DNA of 64,000 nt from Notoacmeibacter sp. MSK16QG-6. Its GTDB lineage: Bacteria; Pseudomonadota; Alphaproteobacteria; Rhizobiales; Rhizobiaceae. Position 1 is the first letter of the stretch. Each line of letters opens with the position of its first letter. This document shows positions 9,897-19,433 of this stretch, one piece after another. Made by a program: the position numbers and the translations under genes. Under the pieces are notes generated by a model. That model was not told the DNA's origin. It worked only from the letters and a program-made list of their open reading frames with translations, and made no database searches. The DNA lies in assembly GCF_024158145.1 (NCBI RefSeq), contig NZ_JAMYXM010000006.1, positions 1 to 64,000 of the forward strand. The letters are read 5' to 3'.

Positions 9897-9935
9897 GGGC
9901 CGCTTCCGAAAAAGGAAGCGGCCCTTTCGCTTTTT
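9897..9935 (+). terminator. Intrinsic terminator/attenuator between rplO and secY
   Basis: GGGCCGCTTCC (9897-9907), loop GAAAAA, GGAAGCGGCCC (9914-9924): an 11-bp perfect stem followed by TTTCGCTTTTT. This is a textbook intrinsic terminator placed 11 bases after the rplO stop and 140 bases before secY. A second small hairpin, AGGAC/GTCCT at 9937-9952, follows. It implies partial termination of the ribosomal message or separate transcription of secY. Confidence 0.85.
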
Positions 9936-10075
9936 GAGGACGGTTTTGTCCTTGAGCTTGCGCTATTGCGCCGTGGGGCTTATTTCCGACCCCGCAAACG
10001 TCTCCGTCATCCGGTGGGCCAGTCTTTCGATCGGCCGGGCGCAATGCCGCCACCGGTTCCGACCCGAGGAATTCC

Positions 10076-11416
10076 ATGGCATCGGCAGCAGAACAGCTCG
10101 CATCCAATCTCAACTTTTCCGCCTTCGCCAAGGCTGAGGACCTGAAAAAGCGTCTATGGTTCACGCTTGGCGCTTTGCTTGTCTATCGCTTCGGCACCTT
10201 TGTGCCGATGCCCGGCATCAATCCCGATGCGTTCGCACAGGCGTTTCAGCAGCAGTCCGGTGGCGTGCTCGGCATGTTCAACATGTTTGCTGGCGGCGCG
10301 GTGGAGCGAATGGCGATCTTCGCCCTCGGCATCATGCCGTATATTTCGGCCTCCATTATCGTGCAGTTGATGACGAGCGTCATTCCCTCGCTCGAAGCGC
10401 TGAAAAAGGAAGGCGAACAGGGTCGCAAGATCATCAACCAGTACACGCGCTATGGCACCGTATTGCTGGGAACGATCCAGGCTTACGGAATCGCGGTCGG
10501 CCTGGAGGGCGGCAACAATATCGTCATCGATCCGGGCTGGTTCTTCCGGCTGTCCACTGTGGTGACGCTGGTTGGCGGCACGATGTTTCTGATGTGGCTC
10601 GGTGAACAGATCACCGCGCGCGGCATCGGCAACGGCATCTCGCTCATCATCTTCTCCGGCATTGTGGCGGGTCTGCCCAGCGCCATTGGCGGCACGCTGG
10701 AACTCGGCCGCACGGGTGCCCTGTCGACCGGCATCATTCTGGCCATCATCGCGCTGGCGGTGATCGTCATCGCCGTGATCGTCTTTTTCGAACGCGCGCA
10801 GCGGCGGCTTCTTATTCAGTATCCAAAGCGCCAGGTCGGCAATCGGATGTTCCAGGGCGATACGTCGCATCTGCCGCTCAAGCTGAACACGGCTGGCGTC
10901 ATTCCGCCGATCTTCGCATCATCGCTGCTACTTCTTCCGGCGACACTTGCTGGGTTCGCCAATAGCGAGACCATGCCATCCTGGGCGGCGCCGATCCTGG
11001 CCGCGCTCGGTCACGGCCAGCCGATCTATATGGCGCTCTACGCCTTCATGATCGCGTTCTTTGCGTTCTTCTACACGGCAATCGTATTCAATCCGAAGGA
11101 CACCGCGGACCAGCTCAAGAAACATTCCGGCTTCATCCCCGGCTATCGCCCGGGCGAACGGACGGCGGATTATATCGATTACGTCCTGACACGCATCACG
11201 TTCATCGGTGCTGTCTATCTCGTGGTGATCTGTCTATTACCCGAATTTCTCATATCGGCGACGGGCGTTCCGTTCTATCTCGGCGGGACTTCGCTTCTGA
11301 TCGTCGTGTCTGTGACCCTCGATACCGTGGCGCAGGTTCAGGGGCACCTCATCGCTCATCAGTATGAGGGCCTGATCAAGAAATCTAAGCTTCGGGGAGG
11401 CAAGAGGGGCCGATGA
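10076..11416 (+). CDS. secY: Preprotein translocase subunit SecY
   Basis: 446 residues with ten hydrophobic membrane segments. SecY forms the protein-conducting channel with SecE and SecG. Early landmarks are [23 protein letters not shown], the plug-region [33 protein letters not shown], and the cytosolic loops [16 protein letters not shown] and [23 protein letters not shown]-like sequence. CGAGGA lies five bases before the ATG. Its stop overlaps the adk start (ATGA), the standard secY-adk arrangement. Confidence 0.98.
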   Translation: MASAAEQLASNLNFSAFAKAEDLKKRLWFTLGALLVYRFGTFVPMPGINPDAFAQAFQQQSGGVLGMFNMFAGGAVERMAIFALGIMPYISASIIVQLMTSVIPSLEALKKEGEQGRKIINQYTRYGTVLLGTIQAYGIAVGLEGGNNIVIDPGWFFRLSTVVTLVGGTMFLMWLGEQITARGIGNGISLIIFSGIVAGLPSAIGGTLELGRTGALSTGIILAIIALAVIVIAVIVFFERAQRRLLIQYPKRQVGNRMFQGDTSHLPLKLNTAGVIPPIFASSLLLLPATLAGFANSETMPSWAAPILAALGHGQPIYMALYAFMIAFFAFFYTAIVFNPKDTADQLKKHSGFIPGYRPGERTADYIDYVLTRITFIGAVYLVVICLLPEFLISATGVPFYLGGTSLLIVVSVTLDTVAQVQGHLIAHQYEGLIKKSKLRGGKRGR

Positions 11417-12060
11417 GATTAATTCTTCTGGGACCGCCGGGCGCTGGCAAAGGAACCCAGGCTCAGCGTTTGATCAAACTGTACGACATCCCTCAGCTGT
11501 CCACGGGCGACATGCTCCGTGCTGCCGTTCAGCAGGGCACGGAAGTCGGAAGGCGGGCCAAGGCTGTCATGGATGCTGGCGAGCTGGTATCCGATGACAT
11601 CGTCAATCAGATCGTTTCCGATCGGCTTGACGAGGCCGACTGCCAGAACGGTTTCATTCTTGACGGCTATCCTAGAACACTGGCTCAGGCGGATCGTGTC
11701 GATGCGATGTTGAATGAGAAGGAAATGCCGCTTGATGCCGTCATCGAATTGCGCGTCGAGGACGATGCGCTCGTCGAGCGCGTTTCGGGACGTTTCACCT
11801 GCGCCAATTGCGGTGCGGTCTATCACGACACCGAAAAGCAGCCTCAGCAGAAAGGCGTCTGCGACGTTTGCGGATCGACCGAGTTCAAGCGTCGGGCGGA
11901 CGACAATGCCGAAACGATGCGAACCCGTTTGCGCGCCTACTACAAGGAAACCGCGCCGCTGATCGGCTACTACCACGCCAAAGGTATGCTGCAGCCCGTC
12001 GACGGCATGGCAGACATCGATGAGGTCACAATGGCCATCCAGTCCGCGCTGGACGGCTAA
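11413..12060 (+). CDS. adk: Adenylate kinase, long zinc-finger LID form
   Basis: 215 residues. It catalyses ATP + AMP = 2 ADP. The P-loop GPPGAGKGT is at residues 7-15, and the AMP-binding region and DGYPRT are at 84-89. The LID domain carries CANCG (Cys130, Cys133) and CDVCG (Cys150, Cys153), a four-cysteine zinc site. Many Hyphomicrobiales carry a shorter lidless enzyme of about 190 residues, so this long Cys4 form is worth noting. Translation is coupled to secY by a four-base overlap. Confidence 0.97.
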   Translation: MRLILLGPPGAGKGTQAQRLIKLYDIPQLSTGDMLRAAVQQGTEVGRRAKAVMDAGELVSDDIVNQIVSDRLDEADCQNGFILDGYPRTLAQADRVDAMLNEKEMPLDAVIELRVEDDALVERVSGRFTCANCGAVYHDTEKQPQQKGVCDVCGSTEFKRRADDNAETMRTRLRAYYKETAPLIGYYHAKGMLQPVDGMADIDEVTMAIQSALDG

Positions 12061-12115
12061 GAGAGGGTACCGTCAGGCAATATTGTTTGTCGGCGACGAT
12101 AGTATGGGTGCGGGG

Positions 12116-12144
12116 TTGACTTGTTCAGTCTTCTCCGCTACCGC
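12116..12144 (+). promoter_or_regulatory. Candidate promoter upstream of rpsM (alpha cluster)
   Basis: TTGACT at 12116-12121 is a good -35 element. With a 17-base spacer the -10 hexamer would be TACCGC (12139-12144), which is poor, so only the -35 side is convincing. It lies in the 231-base gap between adk and rpsM, the only sizeable gap here, where a separate promoter for rpsM-rpsK-rpoA-rplQ would be expected. Confidence 0.45.
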
Positions 12145-12175
12145 CCCTTCGTCCTCCCGGAAAAGGAACTGGATG

Positions 12176-12273
12176 GGCCCCATCGGGGCCTTTCGTCATT
12201 TCCGCGGCAGGAACCTGCAAGGGCCGGCCTCCACCGGACGCGGGTCGAAACAATGCGCCGGCTGCGAGCCGGC
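12176..12273 (+). promoter_or_regulatory. Two hairpins in the rpsM leader
   Basis: First: GGCCCC (12176-12181), loop ATC, GGGGCC (12185-12190), then TTTCGTC. Second: GCCGGCT (12257-12263), loop GCG, AGCCGGC (12267-12273), 18 bases before the rpsM ATG. In E. coli S4 represses the alpha operon by binding a pseudoknot in the rpsM leader; here rpsD is not in the cluster, so an equivalent mechanism is only a possibility. Confidence 0.5.
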
Positions 12274-12291
12274 CCAAATGGAGAGATAAAG

Positions 12292-12660
12292 ATGGCCCGT
12301 ATTGCCGGCGTCAACATACCGACGAACAAGCGCGTCGTGATCGCGCTTCAGTACATCCACGGCATCGGTGCAAAATTTGCACAGGATATTGTCGAGAAGG
12401 CGGGCATTCCCGCTGAGCGTCGGGTCGCCGAACTGACCGACGCCGAAGTGCTTCAGATTCGTGAAACGATCGATCGCGACTATCAGGTCGAAGGCGATCT
12501 TCGTCGTGAGACAGCGATGAACATCAAACGTCTGATGGATCTCGGCGCTTATCGCGGTCTGCGTCACCGCCGTAACCTGCCGGTTCGCGGCCAGCGCACC
12601 CACACGAATGCCCGCACCCGCAAAGGCCCGGCAAAGGCCATTGCAGGCAAGAAGAAGTAA
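12292..12660 (+). CDS. rpsM: 30S ribosomal protein S13
   Basis: 122 residues from ATG at 12292 ([20 protein letters not shown]), preceded by GGAGA. The in-frame reading continues upstream to 12121 but that extension is not S13-like. The C-terminal [24 protein letters not shown] is the S13 signature that contacts P-site tRNA and S19. It opens the alpha cluster. Confidence 0.98.
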   Translation: MARIAGVNIPTNKRVVIALQYIHGIGAKFAQDIVEKAGIPAERRVAELTDAEVLQIRETIDRDYQVEGDLRRETAMNIKRLMDLGAYRGLRHRRNLPVRGQRTHTNARTRKGPAKAIAGKKK

Positions 12661-12711
12661 TTGGATTCGTCCGTTGCGCCGGTCGATGCGGAGCAGCGGA
12701 CATCTGGTGTA

Positions 12712-12731
12712 GCCGCCGGCATTACGGCGGC
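12712..12731 (+). promoter_or_regulatory. Hairpin between rpsM and rpsK
   Basis: GCCGCCG (12712-12718), loop GCATTA, CGGCGGC (12725-12731): a perfect 7-bp GC stem, 26 bases before the rpsK ATG. No T-run. Likely an mRNA structural element; function unknown. Confidence 0.5.
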
Positions 12732-12757
12732 GTTGATATCGATTGAAAGGAAATGGA

Positions 12758-13147
12758 ATGGCTAAAGAAGCCGCTCGCGTGCGCCGTCGCGAACGCAAGA
12801 ATATTTCGTCGGGCGTCGCCCACGTGAACTCCACGTTCAACAACACCATGATCACCATCACCGATGCACAAGGCAACACGATTGCCTGGTCGAGCGCCGG
12901 TGCGCAGGGCTTCAAAGGGTCGCGCAAATCGACCCCGTTCGCCGCTCAGATCGCTGCCGAAGATTGCGCCAAGAAGGCGATGGATCACGGCATGAACACG
13001 CTTGAGGTCGAAGTTCGCGGCCCGGGCTCTGGTCGTGAGTCGGCTCTTCGCGCATTGCAGGCGGCGGGTTTCACCATCACGTCGATCCGTGATGTGACGC
13101 CGATCCCCCATAACGGTGTTCGCGCCAAGAAAAAGCGGCGCGTCTGA
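12758..13147 (+). CDS. rpsK: 30S ribosomal protein S11
   Basis: 129 residues, exact family length, from ATG at 12758 ([20 protein letters not shown]) with GAAAGGA 7 bases upstream. Contains [19 protein letters not shown] and the C-terminal [19 protein letters not shown], both invariant in S11, which binds 16S rRNA in the platform. A 109-base spacer precedes rpoA. Confidence 0.98.
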   Translation: MAKEAARVRRRERKNISSGVAHVNSTFNNTMITITDAQGNTIAWSSAGAQGFKGSRKSTPFAAQIAAEDCAKKAMDHGMNTLEVEVRGPGSGRESALRALQAAGFTITSIRDVTPIPHNGVRAKKKRRV

Positions 13148-13256
13148 TCCGTTTCCGCCATTGGCCGTCTTTGCGGAAGACGCGGGCGGCCGAAGACCGT
13201 TTCCTCCCAGCCTGCCACGAATGGATGGTGGTAGGCCCACTAAGGAAGAAAACCGA

Positions 13257-14267
13257 ATGATCCAGAAAAATTGGCAGGAACTGATCAAGCCGAACAAGAT
13301 CGAGGTCGGGTCCAAAAAGGGCAATGTCACGACGCTGGTTGCCGAGCCGCTTGAACGCGGGTTCGGCCTGACGCTTGGCAATGCGCTGCGCCGTGTGCTG
13401 CTTTCCTCCCTGCGGGGTGCGGCTGTAACGGCCGTCCAGATCGACGGCGTTCTGCACGAATTCTCATCCGTTCCTGGCGTCCGTGAAGATGTTACGGACA
13501 TCATTTTGAACATCAAGGAAATCGCCATCAAAATGGACGGCGAAGGCCCCAAGCGCATGGTCGTGCGCAAGGCCGGACCTGGAACCGTTACCGCTGGCGA
13601 CATCCAGACTGTCGGCGATGTCGAGATCCTCAATCCCGATCACGTGATCTGTACGCTCGACCGCGATGCGGAAGTGCGCATGGAATTCACCGTCGATAAC
13701 GGCAAGGGCTACGAGCCCGCAGACCGCAACCGCTCCGAAGACAGCCCCATTGGGCTTATTCTGGTCGATGCGCTGTTCTCGCCGGTGCGCAAGGTCTCCT
13801 ACAAGGTGGAGAACACGCGTGAAGGCCAGGTGCTTGACTACGACAAGCTGACGCTGACGATCGAGACGGACGGTTCGATCTCCGGTGAGGACAGCGTGGC
13901 CTACGCGGCGCGCATTCTTCAGGATCAGCTTTCGATCTTCGTCAACTTCGAAGAGCCGCAGCGTGAAAGCGCGACGGAACAGGCCAGCGAACTGGCCTTC
14001 AACCCGGCGCTTCTGAAGAAGGTCGACGAGCTGGAGCTTTCGGTCCGCTCGGCGAACTGCCTGAAGAACGACAACATCGTCTACATTGGCGATCTCATTC
14101 AGAAGACCGAAGCCGAGATGCTCCGTACGCCGAATTTCGGCCGCAAGTCGCTGAACGAGATCAAGGAAGTTCTCGCCTCCATGGGCCTTCACCTCGGCAT
14201 GGAAGTGCCGGACTGGCCGCCGGAGAACATCGACGAACTGGCCAAGCGCTACGAAGACCAATACTGA
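13257..14267 (+). CDS. rpoA: RNA polymerase alpha subunit
   Basis: 336 residues from ATG at 13257 ([18 protein letters not shown]), with AAGGAAG ~9 bases upstream; a longer in-frame start at 13116 lies inside rpsK and is rejected. The N-terminal dimerisation/assembly domain has [21 protein letters not shown]; the C-terminal domain that binds UP elements and activators has [15 protein letters not shown] and [13 protein letters not shown]-type helices ([22 protein letters not shown]). Alpha nucleates assembly of the core enzyme. Confidence 0.98.
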   Translation: MIQKNWQELIKPNKIEVGSKKGNVTTLVAEPLERGFGLTLGNALRRVLLSSLRGAAVTAVQIDGVLHEFSSVPGVREDVTDIILNIKEIAIKMDGEGPKRMVVRKAGPGTVTAGDIQTVGDVEILNPDHVICTLDRDAEVRMEFTVDNGKGYEPADRNRSEDSPIGLILVDALFSPVRKVSYKVENTREGQVLDYDKLTLTIETDGSISGEDSVAYAARILQDQLSIFVNFEEPQRESATEQASELAFNPALLKKVDELELSVRSANCLKNDNIVYIGDLIQKTEAEMLRTPNFGRKSLNEIKEVLASMGLHLGMEVPDWPPENIDELAKRYEDQY

Positions 14268-14310
14268 GGCGCGAACGCGTCCTCTCGATTGAAACGAAAG
14301 GAACAGGCTC

Positions 14311-14739
14311 ATGCGTCACGGTAACCGGGGCCGGAAATTCAACCGCACTCACGAGCATCGCAAGGCGATGTTCGCAAACATGGCGGCATCGCTCATCACT
14401 CACGAGCAGATCGTCACCACTCTGCCGAAGGCAAAGGATCTGCGTCCGATCGTCGAAAAACTTGTCACACTCGGCAAGCGAGGCGATCAGCACGCCCGCC
14501 GGATGGTGGCATCGCAGATCCAGGACGAAGCTGCAGCCAAGCGCCTCTTCGATGAGGTCGCACCGCGCTACTCAGAGCGCAATGGCGGCTATCTTCGCAT
14601 CATGAAAGCCGGCTTCCGGCACGGCGACAATGCGCCGATGGCAGTGATCGAATTCGTCGATCGCGACGAGGACGCCAAGGGCAAGGCCGATCGTGAGCGA
14701 ATGGAAGCGGAAGCCGAGGCGGAAACAGAGGAAGCATAA
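14311..14739 (+). CDS. rplQ: 50S ribosomal protein L17
   Basis: 142 residues beginning [20 protein letters not shown], with [29 protein letters not shown], the L17 signature. The C-terminal ~25 residues are an acidic extension ([11 protein letters not shown]), as in other alphaproteobacteria. L17 lies near the tunnel exit. It is the last gene of the alpha cluster, followed by an intrinsic terminator. Confidence 0.98.
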   Translation: MRHGNRGRKFNRTHEHRKAMFANMAASLITHEQIVTTLPKAKDLRPIVEKLVTLGKRGDQHARRMVASQIQDEAAAKRLFDEVAPRYSERNGGYLRIMKAGFRHGDNAPMAVIEFVDRDEDAKGKADRERMEAEAEAETEEA

Positions 14740-14766
14740 GCTTCCATGCATCGTTAAGAATGAGGA

Positions 14767-14793
14767 GGGACGGTCGAAAGGCCGTCCCTTTTT
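14767..14793 (+). terminator. Intrinsic terminator after rplQ
   Basis: GGGACGGTC (14767-14775), GAAA tetraloop, GGCCGTCCC (14780-14788; one G-T pair), then TTTTT. It closes the ribosomal-protein superoperon. Confidence 0.9.
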
Positions 14794-14869
14794 CGTCTCC
14801 TATGGCATGTCATCCCTTCACCATGCTCGGCGCATATCGGAAACTGTCGTGAAGACGAGGATGAGGCCT

Positions 14870-16330
14870 ATGATTCGCACCGCTTGGATTTTTCTGATGC
14901 TCTGCCTTGGGGGCGGCTTTGCTGGCAGCGCTTCAGCCGCAAATGCAACCCTTGAAGGACTTCTGAACCAATTGCGCGGTGACAGCGAGAGCGTCGCGGT
15001 TGAACGACAGGTTCCGGCAAGCGCTTCCGAGATGAAGATGTCCTTCGCGCCCTTGGTTCGAGAAACCGCACCTGCGGTGGTCAACGTTTATGCAACGCAA
15101 ATGGCCCGCGCGCAGCGCTCGCCCTTTGAGGGCGATCCCTTTTTCGATCAGTTTTTTCGCCGAAGTCCCAGCCGCTCCAGGCGCAGACCATCCTCACTCG
15201 GCTCCGGCGTTATCGTGGACCCATCGGGTCTGGTGGTCACAAACAACCATGTTATCGAAGGCGCAGACGAGGTTCGCATCGCGCTGAATAACGGTCGCGA
15301 ACTCGAAGCGGAAATCGTGCTGCGCGATGAGAGCGTCGATCTGGCGATCCTCCGCGTGGATGACGGCAGCAACCTGCCGGCTCTGGACTTCGCCGATAGC
15401 GACTCCATGGAGGTCGGCGATCTTGTCCTTGCCATTGGCAATCCGTTTGGCGTCGGTCAGACCGTGACAAGCGGCATCGTTTCGGCGCTTGCCCGAAATC
15501 ATGTCGGCGTTTCCGACTTCAATTTCTTCATTCAGACCGATGCAGCAATAAACCCTGGCAATTCAGGTGGCGCATTGGTCGATATGGATGGCCATCTTGC
15601 TGGTATCAATACGGCAATCTATTCACGCTCCGGCGGATCGAACGGGATCGGCTTTTCCATTCCTGCCAACATGGTGCGGGCCTTTCTTGCCGCAGCCAAG
15701 GCTGGCGAAACACGCTTCGAACGGCCCTGGCTGGGCGCGGCGTTCTCTCCCGTGACAAAGGATATCGCCGAGGCGATGGGTTTGGATCGTCCACGCGGCG
15801 TGCTCGTCGCCGATGTGATCGAAAACAGCCCCGCCGAGAAGTGCGATATCGAGGCCGGCGACGCAATTTTGGCAATGGATAGCCGGCCCATCGAGCATCC
15901 CGACGCGCTTGGCTATCGGCTGGCAACCCATCCGATCGGCACGAAAGCCCAATTCACGATTCTGCGGAATGGGAAAGAGATGCAGATCGTCTGCACGCCA
16001 GCGCGTGCGCCAGACCTGTCGGCCAACGCAATTTTACTGGCTGGCGAGCAGCCGCTTGCCGGAGCGCAAATTGCTGATTTGACGACGGCGTTGTCACAGC
16101 GGATGCAACTGAAAGGCGCGCCATCGAGTGGCGCGGTCGTGGTCGGTATTGAAAAGGAATCGGTTGCAGCCGCCTACGGCTTTCAGCCAGGCGATGCGAT
16201 CGTCGAATTGAATGGGAACATGATCGACAGCGCTGCGGCTCTCAAGCGCGTCGTCGACGAAGGATCGCGGTTCTGGCGTATCTCCTTGATCCGCGACGGT
16301 CGGACATACCGCCAGATGTTCAATTTCTAG
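14870..16330 (+). CDS. Periplasmic serine protease of the HtrA/Do family
   Basis: 486 residues from ATG at 14870, chosen because GACGAGG lies 9 bases upstream; ATG at 14861 is too close to it. A signal peptide (hydrophobic to ~residue 20, cleavage near ASA-AN) directs export. The trypsin-like domain has the triad His127 (TNNHVIEG), Asp157 (SVDLAIL) and Ser232 (NPGNSGGAL). Two PDZ domains follow (about 265-360 and 395-480). HtrA proteases degrade or refold misfolded envelope proteins. It is 11 bases ahead of rarA. Whether it is orthologous to DegP or DegQ cannot be said. Confidence 0.94.
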   Translation: MIRTAWIFLMLCLGGGFAGSASAANATLEGLLNQLRGDSESVAVERQVPASASEMKMSFAPLVRETAPAVVNVYATQMARAQRSPFEGDPFFDQFFRRSPSRSRRRPSSLGSGVIVDPSGLVVTNNHVIEGADEVRIALNNGRELEAEIVLRDESVDLAILRVDDGSNLPALDFADSDSMEVGDLVLAIGNPFGVGQTVTSGIVSALARNHVGVSDFNFFIQTDAAINPGNSGGALVDMDGHLAGINTAIYSRSGGSNGIGFSIPANMVRAFLAAAKAGETRFERPWLGAAFSPVTKDIAEAMGLDRPRGVLVADVIENSPAEKCDIEAGDAILAMDSRPIEHPDALGYRLATHPIGTKAQFTILRNGKEMQIVCTPARAPDLSANAILLAGEQPLAGAQIADLTTALSQRMQLKGAPSSGAVVVGIEKESVAAAYGFQPGDAIVELNGNMIDSAAALKRVVDEGSRFWRISLIRDGRTYRQMFNF

Positions 16331-16341
16331 TCGAACGATCC

Positions 16342-17673
16342 ATGGCCGATCTTTTCCAGCAACACGAAGGTGAACTCGACGAGGGTTCCGGTAGCGGATC
16401 GCCGAACCGGCCTCTCGCTGATCGTCTTCGGCCGACCGCATTGTCGGAAGTCGTCGGACAGCCGCATTTGACAGGCGGGGAGGGCGCGCTGACGCGTATG
16501 CGGTCGTCCGGCACTCTGGGCTCGATGATTTTTTGGGGACCGCCCGGGACAGGGAAAACAACTGTCGCACGCCTGCTGGCAGGTCAAACGGACCTCTCAT
16601 TCGAACAAATCTCGGCGATCTTCTCCGGTGTGGCCGATCTGAAGAAAGTTTTCGAAGCAGCTCGCCTGCGCCGCTCGCAGGGTCGGCAGACGCTTTTGTT
16701 TATTGATGAAATCCATCGCTTCAACCGCGCGCAGCAGGACAGTTTTCTGCCGGTCATGGAGGACGGTACAGTCATTCTCGTCGGGGCGACGACCGAGAAT
16801 CCGAGTTTTGAATTGAATGCGGCATTGCTATCGCGCGCCCGTGTTCTCACCTTCCGCTCCTTGCAAACGGATGACATCGAATTGCTTCTGGCCCGAGCAG
16901 AAGAAGCGGAAGGAAAGGCCTTACCACTGGATGACGATGCGCGCGCCGTTGTGGTCCGCATGGCGGATGGTGACGGGCGGGCCGCGTTGACGCTGGCAGA
17001 GGAAATCTGGCGCTCCGCCAAAATAGGTGAAACACTCAATGCGGATGAGTTGCAATCCATCCTTCAGCGCCGTGCGCCGATATACGATAAGGGCCAGGAT
17101 GGGCATTACAATCTGATCTCGGCGCTGCATAAGGCAGTGCGAGGCTCAGATCCGGACGCCGCTCTCTATTATCTCTGCCGAATGTTGGACGCTGGCGAGG
17201 ATCCGCTCTTTCTTGGCCGCCGGCTCATCCGCATGGCCAGCGAGGATATCGGCCTTGCCGATCCGCAAGCGCTTGTCATAACAAATGCCGCCAAGGACGC
17301 TTATGACTATCTTGGCAGTCCCGAAGGCGAACTGGCTCTCGCGCAAGCCGCCATCTATCTTGCGACCGCTCCCAAATCCAATGCAGCCTACACAGCTTAC
17401 AAATCGGCTATGCGGAGCGCCAAGGAAAACGGGTCGCTTTTGCCGCCACGGCATATCCTCAATGCGCCCACCAAGCTCATGAAGGAAGAGGGCAACGGCG
17501 AAGGTTATCGATACGATCACGATCAGCCCGACGCCTTTTCAGGCCAGAACTATTTTCCGGAAGCGATGGAGCGGCAGCAATATTACCGGCCCGTCGATCG
17601 TGGTTTCGAACGGGACATCGGCAAACGGCTGGAATATTGGAGCAAGCTGCGCCGTGAGCGGGGAAAGGGCTGA
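16342..17673 (+). CDS. rarA: Replication-associated recombination protein A (RarA/MgsA AAA ATPase)
   Basis: 443 residues. A clamp-loader-like AAA+ ATPase that acts at stalled forks: Walker A GPPGTGKT at 66-73, Walker B LLFIDEIHRFN near 118-128, sensor GATTENPSFELN, then the tetramerisation region LISALHKAVRGSDPDAALYYL and GEDPLFLGRRLIRMASEDIGLADP. Length and motifs are typical. It shares an operon with the HtrA gene. Its last 91 bases overlap the 3' end of the convergent exporter gene. Confidence 0.95.
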   Translation: MADLFQQHEGELDEGSGSGSPNRPLADRLRPTALSEVVGQPHLTGGEGALTRMRSSGTLGSMIFWGPPGTGKTTVARLLAGQTDLSFEQISAIFSGVADLKKVFEAARLRRSQGRQTLLFIDEIHRFNRAQQDSFLPVMEDGTVILVGATTENPSFELNAALLSRARVLTFRSLQTDDIELLLARAEEAEGKALPLDDDARAVVVRMADGDGRAALTLAEEIWRSAKIGETLNADELQSILQRRAPIYDKGQDGHYNLISALHKAVRGSDPDAALYYLCRMLDAGEDPLFLGRRLIRMASEDIGLADPQALVITNAAKDAYDYLGSPEGELALAQAAIYLATAPKSNAAYTAYKSAMRSAKENGSLLPPRHILNAPTKLMKEEGNGEGYRYDHDQPDAFSGQNYFPEAMERQQYYRPVDRGFERDIGKRLEYWSKLRRERGKG

Positions 17674-19433
17674 ACGTTGCTTCCTGCCTGCTCGATGGAA
17701 ATGGGGTCCACCGGCTCGGTTTGAAAGCCGCCAGCGGCCAGGAGATCGGCAAATCGGCCGCCAGTAGCAGCCAGTTGCTGATACTGACCTTTTTCGACGA
17801 TACGGCCGTCCTCGATGACGAGAATGAGATCGGCATCGCGGATCGTTGAAAGCCGGTGCGCCACCACAAAAGTTGTCCGACCCTGCCGCAACTGATCGAG
17901 TGCCATCTGAACCTTGCTTTCGGTTTCCACGTCCAGTGCGCTTGTCGCTTCGTCCAGAACCAGAATCGGTGCGTTCTTCAGCACGGCGCGGGCAATGGCT
18001 ATACGCTGACGTTCACCGCCGGAAAGGCAGCCGCCGCGGTCGCCAGCCGAGGCGTTGTAACCACCATCCTTGCATTCGATGAAACCGTCCGCCGACGCCG
18101 CTTTCGCAGCCCGGACGATCTCGTCATGGCTGGCCGGTTCCCGGCCGACACGGATATTCTCTTCAATGGTTCTGTTCAGGATCGATGGGTCCTGGAAGAC
18201 CGTCGCGATATTCTTACGCAGTGAGTGCTGGGACACCTCGCTAATATCGGTCCCGTCAATGGTTATCCGCCCTTCGGATGGCGACTGCACCGCCTGTAGC
18301 AGGTTGATGATCGTGCTCTTACCTGAGCCGGTCGGCCCGACAAGCGCGACCGTCTGGCCAGGCAGTACCTCGAAGTCGATATTTGTCACGCCGCGGCTTG
18401 ATGATGGATAGCAGAAGGAGACATTCTCGAAGCGAACCGCCCCGGAGACATGTTCTATTGCGCACTGATTTGCGCCGGTCAGCTCTCCACCCTGTTGGTC
18501 TTCCAACTGATAGAACGCCTGAAGGCGCGCTCGGCTGTCATGAAGCTGATTAAGGAAGCCGGTGATCTGGTCGAGGCGCGAGATAAGCAGGCCGGCGAAA
18601 CCGGTGAATGCGACGACTTCACCGATCGCAAGCTCGCCACGGCTCACCAGCATGCTGCCGATCAAGAGAACGACGGCCATGGAAAGTGTCGATGCAAGGC
18701 GGTTCAACGTGGCCGCAATCGCCCACCAGTTGAGAACTGGATATTGTTCGTCCAGAAGACGCCGCGCAAAAATGCGCAGCGTATTCGTTTCCGTCGCGAT
18801 GCGGTTATAGCTTTGTAGAAGGCCGACATGGCTGACTGTGTCAGTCACATGCCCAAAGACGCGGTGGTTCGACTGTTCGAGCGCGCGCTGCCCATTCTCG
18901 GTCTTACCCATAACAAAGCGGCTTGTCGCCGCATATGCCGCGGCCAGAGAAAAGAGAACCACACTGAGCCGCCAATCCATTGCCAGCGCGGTCGGGACCA
19001 GGAAGATCAAAGCGACGACGGTCGCCAGATGAACCCGCATAAAGTCCAACCATAGGCCGAACAGTGTATCGACCCCGCGCAGCATCGTATGCAAAACGCG
19101 CGACCCGCCAGATTGCTGATGAAAGGCAAGAGGCAGGCGCATCGCGTGCTCGTAGCTTTCGAGAAGCACTCTCATCTTGTTTTTGTTGGCCAGACGGTCG
19201 CCGGCGAGGGCGACGAGAATGAAGGCAACGATGTTGAAGGCGCCTACGGCCAGCCAGAGCGCCAACTCCGATACGAGCACGCCATTGCCGGCGATCGCAT
19301 CGAAGACATGACCGAGAAGAACGGGCTCATAAACCGCAACGGCAGCCAAAGCGACATTGGCGCCGCAGATGACAGTAACGCGTTTCTTTTCCGGGAAGAG
19401 ATATCCGATAGCTCTCAGATAGAGCGATGGCAT
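17583..19433 (-). CDS. NdvA/ChvA-like cyclic beta-1,2-glucan ABC exporter (fused permease-ATPase)
   Basis: 616 residues from ATG at 19433 (MPSLYLRAIGYLFPEKKR). A six-helix transmembrane domain (to ~310) with VYEPVLLGHVFDAI and RLPLAFHQQSGGSRVLHTML is followed by an ABC ATPase: Walker A GPTGSGKST, signature LSGGERQRIAIARAVL, Walker B ILVLDEATSALD. It resembles rhizobial NdvA/ChvA, which exports cyclic glucan to the periplasm, but NdvA is ~588 residues; the last ~29 residues here are antisense to rarA. There is no clear ribosome binding site, though TATATT ~24 bases upstream could be a -10. Substrate is inferred; a general multidrug exporter is the alternative. Confidence 0.82.
   Translation of the reverse strand: MPSLYLRAIGYLFPEKKRVTVICGANVALAAVAVYEPVLLGHVFDAIAGNGVLVSELALWLAVGAFNIVAFILVALAGDRLANKNKMRVLLESYEHAMRLPLAFHQQSGGSRVLHTMLRGVDTLFGLWLDFMRVHLATVVALIFLVPTALAMDWRLSVVLFSLAAAYAATSRFVMGKTENGQRALEQSNHRVFGHVTDTVSHVGLLQSYNRIATETNTLRIFARRLLDEQYPVLNWWAIAATLNRLASTLSMAVVLLIGSMLVSRGELAIGEVVAFTGFAGLLISRLDQITGFLNQLHDSRARLQAFYQLEDQQGGELTGANQCAIEHVSGAVRFENVSFCYPSSSRGVTNIDFEVLPGQTVALVGPTGSGKSTIINLLQAVQSPSEGRITIDGTDISEVSQHSLRKNIATVFQDPSILNRTIEENIRVGREPASHDEIVRAAKAASADGFIECKDGGYNASAGDRGGCLSGGERQRIAIARAVLKNAPILVLDEATSALDVETESKVQMALDQLRQGRTTFVVAHRLSTIRDADLILVIEDGRIVEKGQYQQLAATGGRFADLLAAGGFQTEPVDPISIEQAGSNVQPFPRSRRSLLQYSSRLPMSRSKPRSTGR

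Noticed and set aside
10167-10605. Overlapping plus-strand frames inside secY
   Set aside because: Alternative frames of a clear secY; the membrane-protein reading frame accounts for the sequence.
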